From CAWVWD01 sp965662365 (GTDB lineage Bacteria > Bacteroidota > Bacteroidia > Chitinophagales > Saprospiraceae): DNA of 40,970 nt. A program made the translations under genes and the position numbers. The stretch lies in the NCBI GenBank assembly GCA_965662365.1, contig CBFIHR010000035.1:1-40970 (forward strand), in the 5' to 3' direction. The notes below the pieces were generated by a model. The model was not told the origin of the DNA, ran no database searches, and was given only the letters and a program-made list of their open reading frames with translations. Shown here in pieces: positions 9,101-15,658 of this stretch (within the stretch, counting starts at the first letter, position 1; the number at the start of each line of letters is the position of its first letter).

Positions 9101-9435
9101 AAGATGGTCAAAATATTAAAAAGGCGATTTACGAAGCTGGTTTGGCTCGTTTCCGTCCAATTTTATTAACTTCTTTGACAACTGTCATTGGATTGTATCC
9201 AATTATTTTTGAAAAAAGTTTTCAAGCGGCTTTCTTAAAACCAATGGCAATTTCTGTGGCTTACGGTGTCTTGTTCGGAACGATATTTATCCTACTATCT
9301 TTTCCAGCTATTATATTGGTTGTCAATGATTTACGTCGAGGCATTGGCTTTTTAACAAAAGGCTATTGGAAAACTCCTGAACAGGTAGAACCTGCGATGC
9401 GACAATTGTTAAAAGAGAAAAAAGAGAAAATTTGA
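6196..9435 (+). CDS. RND efflux pump, AcrB/HAE-type inner-membrane subunit
   Basis: A 1079-residue proton-driven exporter with the usual two-fold repeat: TM1, a large periplasmic loop, TM2-6, then TM7, a second loop and TM8-12. TM4 contains V-D-D at residues 395-397, matching the acidic pair of the AcrB proton relay. In TM10, where AcrB has the relay lysine, this protein has Asn-Asp (955-956, context VNDAVIF), a feature of a separate RND subgroup. Length is normal for the family. It probably forms a trimer with the upstream adaptor and downstream channel to expel drugs, detergents or lipophilic metabolites. The ATG at 6196 opens directly on the first amphipathic helix (MKSIIESFVKYKIWAN). Substrate is unknown. 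Confidence 0.95.
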   Translation: MKSIIESFVKYKIWANALIILTFVVGILSLLNVKNTSFPIEPSKNISVQVTYPGAAPEEIEEGVILKIEESLKGVEGVKEITSTSRENFGSVNVEILSDYDVDEMVTEVKNSVDQISAFPEGAEKPIVFKQKTTDLVGVMLLQGDVTRKTLREYSRQIEDELLQSELISQVNTLNMPDLEISVEVQEMILRKHNLTFDDIANAIRRNNTNVAAGSIKSTNEEVLIRADAKKYEPVDYESIMIRSNVDGSQLKLGEIATIKEQLADVPDKTIYNGNNAIAIQVSKLSSEDLLAITDYLYDYIEDYNKVNQEVQLILSIDNSKNLLERRALLLENGGLGLVLVMIVLGLFLSLRLSFWVAFGIPFSFLGMFIIFNLIGGTINLISLFGMILVIGILVDDGIVIAENVYAHYEKGKSPARATIDGAAEILPSVFVSVLTTIMVFTVFFSVEGRTGTIMQTIAIVVILTLGFSLLEAMLILPAHLAEKSVLEAGTEKPKNGFQRFGQSFRNKTEGFINYLRDGLYAPALRLFIRNRYIGMLIPILFMVVVGSAMAGGKIKFTFFPVIPLDYVQVSLVMPAGTRENVTEEKLVDLSTRIIKINDIIEKEKGVKNIVKSMRLDIGTSGLAIGGRGGGSETGSQTGSVFVELKDAEQRGDVTDTDVTKAISRVIGTVPEAEKLVIGGSTFFGKPLSISLRSTNLEEIKGMKDELLAELRTFQNLRDIADSDVVGQREIQIKLKDKAYALGLTHAEIARQIRQGYFGEEIQRIQKGKDEVRVWVRYTPEDRKSVGQFEGVRIKLANGNEYPLSDLVSYAPDRSVININHLDGAREIRIEGDVLDLSVSVPAELAKIEKNVLPPLLAKYPSVSYTFEGQARRSGDVQGSLKRNFPLIFLVTLILIALVFKSFSQALLIVPMMLVSVFCAFLGHGIEDILQGSTVVPVSILSVFGILALLGVIVNDAVIFLDKFNRNIKDGQNIKKAIYEAGLARFRPILLTSLTTVIGLYPIIFEKSFQAAFLKPMAISVAYGVLFGTIFILLSFPAIILVVNDLRRGIGFLTKGYWKTPEQVEPAMRQLLKEKKEKI

Positions 9436-9477
9436 CGAGCTTCGAATTTTAGAAACGAACGTCACTCAAAACCTTAG

Positions 9478-9520
9478 CCATTTCCGTCCTGCTGAACTTA
9501 TTTCAGGATGATGGAAATGG
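9478..9520. repeat. REP-like palindromic intergenic element
   Basis: CCATTTCC and GGAAATGG form the ends of a 43-bp inverted structure, with a CTGAA-CTTAT-TTCAG core. The core resembles short palindromic repeats scattered between genes in many Bacteroidota genomes. It lies in the 168-bp gap between the pump and TolC-type genes. Only one copy is in this window, so its repetitive nature is inferred. Confidence 0.45.
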
Positions 9521-9603
9521 ATTTGGGTTTCGGGATTGAAAACTTATTAAATACTGTTGAAAAGTTAAAATCAACCATCTAATATTGATAAATAATATTA
9601 AAA

Positions 9604-10944
9604 ATGATACATAATAAATCTGCGAAAATCTGTAGACTCTGCGTAAGATTTTCATTATATATTGTTCTTCTATTCGGCTTTTCGCCAATAATAGCACAAA
9701 CAAACCTAAACCTATCCGATGCGATAAAAATAGGCTTGTCTAATAATTTTCAGATACAAATAGCGGAACAACAAATCGCAATTACAAAGAACAATAATAA
9801 CCTTGCACAAGCCGGAAAATATCCAACGATTAACCTTAATGCCACCTCTAATAATGGTTTTCAAGATATCAACAACCCTGCGTCATTTTTAGATGGTGTC
9901 TCGTTAACTTCGCTGGGGCTTACGCCAAATGTAGATTTGCAGTGGGTGTTATTTGACGGCTATAAAGTTCGGATTAACAAAAAGCGTTTAGAACAATTAG
10001 AAATGCAAAGTGCCGGAAATAAAACTTTGATTGTCGAAAACACCATTCAGGCAATAATTCTGGCATATTATCGGGCAGCGATTGAGCAAGAAAAAATTGG
10101 CGTCTTTGAAGAGGTCTTGAAACTGTCGAGAGATAGATATGAATATGAAATTGTACGTCGAGATTTAGGTGTCGGTAGTCAATTTAATATTTTGCAGACC
10201 AAAGATGCTTATTTGAGTGATTCAATAAATTTGAAAATGCAAGAAACGGCGTTGGATAATGCCATTCAAAACTTGAACCTCACGATGGGCGTTGAGGACT
10301 TGACGACGACTTATACGCTGACGGATTTATTGGAATATAATCGTGCGGTTTACGATGCTGACGCTTTAGAACAAAAACTCTTTGCCAACAATCAAAATCT
10401 AAAAAACCAGTTTTTGAATTTACAATTATTAAAAACGGAAACCGAGTTTCAGCAATCGAATGAATCGGTGCGAGTGAGCATGAATACTGGCGTAAATTAT
10501 GCACTGGCACAAAACTATTTGGGCGATAGGTCTGCAACTGGTCGCACATTTCAATATTATCTAAATTTTTCACTAACCTACAATTTATACGATGCTGGAC
10601 GTACAAAACGAGCAATTCAGAATGCAATGATTAATGAAAAAATCGGTCAGTTAACGATTGACGACCAAAAACGTACTTTAAGAGGTCAATTGCGTTTGAA
10701 TATCGCCAATTATAATCATCAAGCTGACATTATTGAGCTAAATAACGCCAGAGTGCTGAATGCTAAAGAAAACTTAGAAGTCGCCGAAACTCGCTTCAAA
10801 AGTGGTGTAATTACGTCTTTCGATTATCGAAATGTGCAATTATCTTATATTCGTGCAGCCTTGACGAAGTTAGAAGCTGTTTATAATTTAAAAACAACAG
10901 AAACAGATATTTTAAGGTTAAGCGGTGGAATTATTGAAGAATAA
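9604..10944 (+). CDS. TolC-family outer-membrane efflux channel
   Basis: A 446-residue outer-membrane factor that completes the tripartite pump. A signal peptide is visible (hydrophobic core about residues 15-28, ending FGFSPIIAQ). The mature part begins with the conserved LNLSDAIKIGLSNNFQIQ helix and shows two long coiled-coil repeats. Typical OEP segments include the second-half NLYDAGRTKRAIQNA and the near-terminal VAETRFKSGVITSFDYRNVQ. Length matches the family. It is the last gene of the marR-adaptor-pump operon and is followed by a terminator. The ATG at 9604 gives a credible signal peptide. Assignment to this efflux system rests on position. Confidence 0.93.
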   Translation: MIHNKSAKICRLCVRFSLYIVLLFGFSPIIAQTNLNLSDAIKIGLSNNFQIQIAEQQIAITKNNNNLAQAGKYPTINLNATSNNGFQDINNPASFLDGVSLTSLGLTPNVDLQWVLFDGYKVRINKKRLEQLEMQSAGNKTLIVENTIQAIILAYYRAAIEQEKIGVFEEVLKLSRDRYEYEIVRRDLGVGSQFNILQTKDAYLSDSINLKMQETALDNAIQNLNLTMGVEDLTTTYTLTDLLEYNRAVYDADALEQKLFANNQNLKNQFLNLQLLKTETEFQQSNESVRVSMNTGVNYALAQNYLGDRSATGRTFQYYLNFSLTYNLYDAGRTKRAIQNAMINEKIGQLTIDDQKRTLRGQLRLNIANYNHQADIIELNNARVLNAKENLEVAETRFKSGVITSFDYRNVQLSYIRAALTKLEAVYNLKTTETDILRLSGGIIEE

Positions 10945-10994
10945 GTTTTTAAATATGAATTTACGGAATCGAAAATTCAGCTTCATTCTACAAG

Positions 10995-11021
10995 AACGGC
11001 TATCTCAAAAAGACAGCCGTT
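10995..11021 (+). terminator. Intrinsic terminator of the efflux operon
   Basis: The arms AACGGCTATCT (10995-11005) and AGACAGCCGTT (11011-11021) pair with one mismatch around a 5-base loop, followed by a T run. It lies 50 bases after the channel gene stop, closing the marR operon. Confidence 0.8.
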
Positions 11022-11187
11022 TTTGTATTTCAAAAAACGATTTTATCCGATGTAAAAAGGCTTATTTATACGCTCATTTTCCAGCGTTAACTCATCCAAA
11101 TATCAATCTTATCAAATCATGGTAACTTTTCTGTCTGTTCGCTCGTAACTTATTTTATTATAAATTTTTTAACAATCAAAAACAGAA

Positions 11188-11844
11188 ATGATGAAAAACT
11201 TATTTCGGATAATGTTAATATTAATGACGTTGACCGTTTTCCAACAAACGGCATCCGCACAAATTTTTTCATGGGGCGTTCGATTAGGAGCAGCATCCAC
11301 TGACATTGACGCAACTCCACAAATGATTTACGAAGGCAATGCCAATATAGATTCTTTACGAATGACTGTTTCGGACGCTAATTACGGCATTCATGGTGGA
11401 TTATATGCAAGAATAAAGTTAGGGCCGCTTTATGTGCAGCCAGAGGTTTTATTCAATAGCGAAAGTTATGATTATACAGTCGAGGATTTGAATCAAAATG
11501 GTTTATCAGAAGTACTTAGTGACCAATTTAACTCTTTAGATATTCCAATTATGGTTGGTATAAAAACTGGCCCGATCCGATTTCAAGGTGGTCCAATTGG
11601 CTCTGTTTTAATTTCTAATGACAATCAATTGGAAACTTTATCCGAAACTTACGAACGACGATTATCTAATCTTACCTGGGGTTATCAAGCAGGTTTAGGC
11701 GTAGATATTGGAAGTGTAAATGTAGATTTGAAATATGAAGGCGGTTTGAGTACCTTGGGTGATAGCTATGAGATTTATGGTAATACCTACAATTTTGATT
11801 CAAGAGAAAATCGTTGGGTTTTAACCGTCGGCTTGAAGTTTTAG
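11188..11844 (+). CDS. Outer-membrane beta-barrel protein, porin-family (hypothetical)
   Basis: A 218-residue exported protein. Residues 1-24 are a signal peptide (hydrophobic core ending ASA, mature part starting QIFSWGVRLGAAS). The rest alternates short amphipathic strands with glycines and turns, and ends in an aromatic strand with a C-terminal Phe (WVLTVGLKF), the usual BAM recognition feature. It matches the general pattern of the Bacteroidota outer-membrane beta-barrel (OmpW/PorT-like) families, of about eight strands. It has its own terminator 25 bases downstream and no operon partners, so a role is not inferred. An alternative start one codon downstream (ATGATG) is possible. Confidence 0.8.
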   Translation: MMKNLFRIMLILMTLTVFQQTASAQIFSWGVRLGAASTDIDATPQMIYEGNANIDSLRMTVSDANYGIHGGLYARIKLGPLYVQPEVLFNSESYDYTVEDLNQNGLSEVLSDQFNSLDIPIMVGIKTGPIRFQGGPIGSVLISNDNQLETLSETYERRLSNLTWGYQAGLGVDIGSVNVDLKYEGGLSTLGDSYEIYGNTYNFDSRENRWVLTVGLKF

Positions 11845-11869
11845 AAGGGCTAACTTCTCAACAACAATC

Positions 11870-11907
11870 AAAAAGAGCAAATAATTTAACCGTTATTTGC
11901 TCTTTTT
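11870..11907 (+). terminator. Intrinsic terminator after the beta-barrel gene
   Basis: A perfect 15-bp stem (11870-11884 with 11893-11907, core GAGCAAATAA) closes on an 8-base loop, with A/T runs on both sides. It sits between the barrel gene and the convergent GH109 gene, so it can stop transcripts from either strand. Confidence 0.85.
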
Positions 11908-12004
11908 AGTTGACAAAAAGTTAATTCCAAATTCTTATGATAAAATCACCTTTTTATACTCCATCTCGTAGTAATACTTTAGATATCAAACAAAATAAAT
12001 AAAC

Positions 12005-13378
12005 CTAAAACTTATCACCAAACGCAAAGTTAGGCTTACGGTGCATCCAGCGGCCACGAGTGAAATCTGGAAAAACTTGTGGGGTGCTTCCCGAAGCAAT
12101 TGACTTTTCGGAAAGTGGCGTAATCGCCAGCCACGTTGCAGCATCATACACATCAAAAGGCGGTGCTATATTTTGCTTTGCACACTCCACAAAACTATTC
12201 ATTAAGAAAAAATCCATACCGCCATGCCCTGCACCTGTAGCCTCTTTTTCATAGCGTTTCCAGAGTTCATGATCATATTCTTGCATGTATTTATCTTGAC
12301 TTTCCCAGCGATGTGATGGACTTTTTCCCTCTACGTAAATGGATTTGTTCACGTCCATCCAAAGCCCTTTTGTACCTTGCACTCTGAATCCTAAACTATA
12401 AGGTCGAGGCAAATTCGTATCATGACTTATAATAATGGATTCTTCGTTTGAAGTCTTGAGTACAGTAGTTATAACATCACCCAATTTAAAATTCACCTTT
12501 GCATTTGGATGGTTTTCACCGCCATTTTCAACGATGTAATTATGTAAACCTCTCGATTTTGAAGCGGTTGATGTTAAATATGTCAGACGATTTCCACGGT
12601 TGATATTCGTATATTGAGCGACTGGCCCGATACCATGTGTCGGATACAAATCACCATTCCGATAAACTGAATGCGTTGTTCGCCATCTGGCTTCGCTAAA
12701 TCCTTTTTCACCAAACTCAACGCCACCGCCATAAGGTTGCTGTCCGTTATTGAATTTGACTGCTCTCAAATCATGCTGATAACCACATTCTAAATGCACC
12801 ATTTCCCCAAATAAATCTGCACGAACCATATTCAAAACTGCCATGACATCACGACGATAACAGACATTTTCTAAGAAAAATAAATGTGTTCCACTTTTTT
12901 CGTGTGTATTTACCAGCTGCCAACATTCGTCAATCGAAAAACCGCCACAAACTTCAACGCCCGTAAAGATTCCAGCATTCATGGCCGCAATTGACATTTC
13001 GCTATGCCAACGCCAAGGGGTAGAAATAACGACTGCATCAATCGCCTCTTTTTCTAAAAGATTCAAGTAATCTCGTTCACCATTTTGATAGGCTTTAGCT
13101 GTTTTTTTACCTGCTTTCGCAATCATTTCATTCGATGCTACAATCGCATCTGCATCAATATCACAAATCGCTGTGACTTCACAATCGCTTCTTCTCAATA
13201 ACAAATCTAAATGTCCTCGACCTCGCAGCCCGACGCCGATTAAACCGATTTTCAATGTTGATTTCAAAGGTGATTGAACCCTTTGCTCAGTCGCTGCAAT
13301 AGCCGTATTACCAACAGTTAAAGCGGCACCTGCCAGAGTAGTTTTTTTTAGAAAATTTCGTCTGTTAATATCATTCAT
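12005..13378 (-). CDS. Tat-exported Gfo/Idh/MocA protein, glycoside hydrolase family 109
   Basis: A 457-residue NAD-dependent glycosidase-like protein. The N-terminus has a twin-arginine signal (N-R6-R7-N-F-L-K, then an Ala-rich core), so it is folded with its cofactor in the cytoplasm and exported. A Rossmann dinucleotide motif (G48-V-G50-L-R-G53) follows. The middle and C-terminal segments NVCYRRDVMA, GYQHDLR, FGEKGFSEARWRT, LYPTHGIGP and GAGHGGMDFFL closely match the characterised NagA alpha-N-acetylgalactosaminidase of Elizabethkingia, as recalled. The expected activity is NAD-assisted removal of terminal alpha-GalNAc or similar sugars in the periplasm. It lies 48 bp downstream of the GT-C-like gene on the same strand, probably cotranscribed. 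Family is confident; the exact sugar is not. Confidence 0.9.
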   Translation of the reverse strand: MNDINRRNFLKKTTLAGAALTVGNTAIAATEQRVQSPLKSTLKIGLIGVGLRGRGHLDLLLRRSDCEVTAICDIDADAIVASNEMIAKAGKKTAKAYQNGERDYLNLLEKEAIDAVVISTPWRWHSEMSIAAMNAGIFTGVEVCGGFSIDECWQLVNTHEKSGTHLFFLENVCYRRDVMAVLNMVRADLFGEMVHLECGYQHDLRAVKFNNGQQPYGGGVEFGEKGFSEARWRTTHSVYRNGDLYPTHGIGPVAQYTNINRGNRLTYLTSTASKSRGLHNYIVENGGENHPNAKVNFKLGDVITTVLKTSNEESIIISHDTNLPRPYSLGFRVQGTKGLWMDVNKSIYVEGKSPSHRWESQDKYMQEYDHELWKRYEKEATGAGHGGMDFFLMNSFVECAKQNIAPPFDVYDAATWLAITPLSEKSIASGSTPQVFPDFTRGRWMHRKPNFAFGDKF

Positions 13379-13426
13379 GGTTATTTGGTTTTCGTTTTTG
13401 TAGGCTACACCTACGACAAAAGAACA

Positions 13427-15277
13427 TTATTCTAAAACGGCAATATTCCACTCATACATAAAGTAAGCATCCGTTTCAAACAGCAATGTCATGTTATATT
13501 TTTCAATTATATTTTTTCCATTGTACGCCACGGATATGGCCGGCTCTTTTTTATTTTCACACCATTTATTACCTTCCTGATTGAGTTGTTTAGAATACAT
13601 CACCAAGACTGGTTTCTTATTCATTTTCTCTAAAAGACTGGCACTCGGTTTGGCTTCGTTAAAGATAGTAAACAATTCTAAAACATGATAATGTGGCGTT
13701 CTGCCCATTTGCGAAGCCATCAGTGGCAAGTTTGTTATCCGTTGCAATTGACAAGTTTGATTGAGCCAATTAATCGGTGCGTCAATGGTATGTGTCAAAT
13801 CTTCTGTACCTTGATGATAATACGGAATTGGTAAAATCGCTTGATATTTTCTCGCATCAATGCGATCTGCAACCGATACGATTTCCGTATAATTGTCTTT
13901 ATTAGAAATATTATTGGGTTTTCCTTGTGTGTTATGATGGTTAATAAAATCCTTAACGTCCATTACAAAAATCACCAATAAAGCAATTGTCACTATTTTA
14001 ACATAAATACTTTTTGAATTTGATAAAATACTATCAATTAAAATAATAATTCCAAAATTAACAACCCAAAATAAAAACCAACTCAACCGAGCAATACAAC
14101 GGAAATGATTCACTAAATCCGATACTTTTTTGACATAATAAAATGGACTTAAATAATTATAAATTTTAAAATTGAAGGCCTGAAACTCATTGCCTAAAGC
14201 CATTATTATCATAAAACCTGCGGCAAAAATCCAGTAATAGAAAATGCGGTTTTTATTATTTTTAAAAATAGTAAAATAAGGTTTGACGATATAAAATCGT
14301 TTGATAATCCTTAAAACTAATAAAATCAATAAACCGAATGCAGCCATTCCGCCCAGATAAGCGTAAGATTCGTAGTGCAGCCCTTTCATTGTTTCAAAGG
14401 GAAATTTCACCCCATTATGATTGTATGAATGAAACAAGGCGGGAAGGTGTAATTCCCAGGCATCGTAGCCGAAACCTTGTGCCGGCAAACGTTCCGCATA
14501 CTCCTCATCTATAAGTCGAATAATCAAAAATGAACCAACTAAAGAAAAGACGGTCGGTATGATTCCATAAACTAACGGCTTTCGCCAATTCTCCTCACGA
14601 AAATATTTATCAACTGCCCACGCTAACGCCCAAAGTCCAATGAATATCACATTCATCATTAAGTAATATAAATGGACAAATGCACCGAAAAACAACATTA
14701 GCGTCAAGCCGATTATCCAATTTCGGATAGTTTTGGAGTTTTTGGCGTAAGTGATTTTTTGAGTAGCATACATCGAAAAGAGCAAAAGCCACGCCCAACC
14801 CAAATTCAAATGACCAACAAACGGACGCAAAATCTGTGGATGAATCCACGCTAAACCAATACTGGCGATAATCAATAACCAACTGTGGTTCAACCGAGGT
14901 TTTAAGATCAAATAGGATAAAATCGCAGCCCAAAGTTGACCTGAAATCAAAATATAATTGTAAATCGGTAACACATAATCACTGATATCAATGATGTAAG
15001 TATTGATAAATTTCAAAGGAATAGAAATCGAAGGTGAATTATCGGTAAATAAAGCATAATCTCCAAAGGGATAATCCAGGGCTGTAAACCTTAGCCAATC
15101 GGGATTTTGATTCACATAAATTTCAAAACCGTAATAATTACGAAATCCGTCAAAGATATTTTGAAATAAATAGTCGTCCCAATTAGAGAAGGCTTGATTA
15201 AATGCAATAACAATCAAAATTAATTGAATAAAGATTGTAATCAACAAGCCATATTTTTCGATAGTATTTTTTATCAT
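13427..15277 (-). CDS. Polytopic membrane protein, GT-C glycosyltransferase-like (hypothetical)
   Basis: About 616 residues from the ATG at 15277 (an in-frame GTG at 15295 would add six). There is one hydrophobic helix near the N-terminus, then a short extracytoplasmic loop with acidic residues and a DYPFGDYALFTDNSPS segment, then at least nine more hydrophobic segments (YILISGQLWAAILSYLIL, WLLIIASIGLAWI, IIVFVMDV-like stretches). The C-terminal ~150 residues are soluble. This layout, first loop acidic with many TM helices and a C-terminal extracytoplasmic domain, is that of GT-C lipid-linked-sugar glycosyltransferases, but I do not recognise the family. It is the first gene of a pair with the GH109 gene, consistent with surface glycan metabolism. 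Function is not established. Confidence 0.7.
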   Translation of the reverse strand: MIKNTIEKYGLLITIFIQLILIVIAFNQAFSNWDDYLFQNIFDGFRNYYGFEIYVNQNPDWLRFTALDYPFGDYALFTDNSPSISIPLKFINTYIIDISDYVLPIYNYILISGQLWAAILSYLILKPRLNHSWLLIIASIGLAWIHPQILRPFVGHLNLGWAWLLLFSMYATQKITYAKNSKTIRNWIIGLTLMLFFGAFVHLYYLMMNVIFIGLWALAWAVDKYFREENWRKPLVYGIIPTVFSLVGSFLIIRLIDEEYAERLPAQGFGYDAWELHLPALFHSYNHNGVKFPFETMKGLHYESYAYLGGMAAFGLLILLVLRIIKRFYIVKPYFTIFKNNKNRIFYYWIFAAGFMIIMALGNEFQAFNFKIYNYLSPFYYVKKVSDLVNHFRCIARLSWFLFWVVNFGIIILIDSILSNSKSIYVKIVTIALLVIFVMDVKDFINHHNTQGKPNNISNKDNYTEIVSVADRIDARKYQAILPIPYYHQGTEDLTHTIDAPINWLNQTCQLQRITNLPLMASQMGRTPHYHVLELFTIFNEAKPSASLLEKMNKKPVLVMYSKQLNQEGNKWCENKKEPAISVAYNGKNIIEKYNMTLLFETDAYFMYEWNIAVLE

Positions 15278-15298
15278 TTCTTTATTTTTAATCACTTT

Positions 15299-15382
15299 AC
15301 CCCCAAAGAAGCAATTGTGCCTAAAGTGTTAGAAAACATTCTCGAAGCGTTGGATAAGCGGATTTTTCACGAGAAAAATTAA
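15299..15382 (+). pseudogene. Possible decayed gene tail
   Basis: The 28-codon stretch ending at the TAA 15380-15382 has the codon use and helical, amphipathic composition of a real protein end, unlike the surrounding AT-rich spacer. Its frame continues upstream only into the antisense of the GT-C-like gene and has no plausible start. I do not recognise the parent protein. It may be chance. Confidence 0.2.
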
Positions 15383-15585
15383 ATTTATTTAGAAAAAAAC
15401 GCTACAAAATCCTTATTATCCAATGTTTTAAGAGAACGCTATAAGCCCAAAGATAGAAGAATGAATTTAATTCTATGCGATTTTTAAAATCCCATTTCAT
15501 AGAATTTCAAACCTCATTCGTCTATTTACAACAATTAAAAATTATTGAAATCGCTTTTTCATTTATCTGTATAAAAAGTAATTCG

Positions 15586-15593
15586 TAGTTTTG
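15586..15593 (+). promoter_or_regulatory. -7 promoter box of yidC
   Basis: TAGTTTTG is an exact TAnnTTTG match 66 bases before the yidC ATG. No good TTTG -33 element is seen at the usual distance. It predicts a leader of roughly 60 bases that begins with the hairpin at 15601-15619. Confidence 0.5.
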
Positions 15594-15600
15594 CACCGTT

Positions 15601-15619
15601 TTTTGGTGAAACACCAAAA
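15601..15619 (+). promoter_or_regulatory. Hairpin at the 5' end of the yidC leader
   Basis: TTTTGGTG-AAA-CACCAAAA is a perfect 8-bp stem with a triloop, starting 8 bases after the predicted -7 box. It is not followed by a T-tract. It would sit at the extreme 5' end of the yidC mRNA and could stabilise it. Confidence 0.5.
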
Positions 15620-15658
15620 TTCTATTAACATGACAAAAATTACCAATTAAATATAATA

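Larger units (their letters stand above)
15278..15658. other. Intergenic region upstream of yidC with a possible gene tail
   Basis: This 381-bp region separates two divergent genes. On the plus strand 15299-15382 reads as an open, coding-like segment (TPKEAIVPKVLENILEALDK and on to a stop) with no start codon in front, possibly the tail of a decayed gene. Downstream lie the yidC promoter box (15586-15593) and a hairpin (15601-15619). The middle part is AT-rich with nothing recognised. Confidence 0.5.

Noticed and set aside
10925..11125. 66-residue opening overlapping the end of the TolC-type gene
   Set aside because: It runs through the terminator hairpin and has no protein-like pattern.
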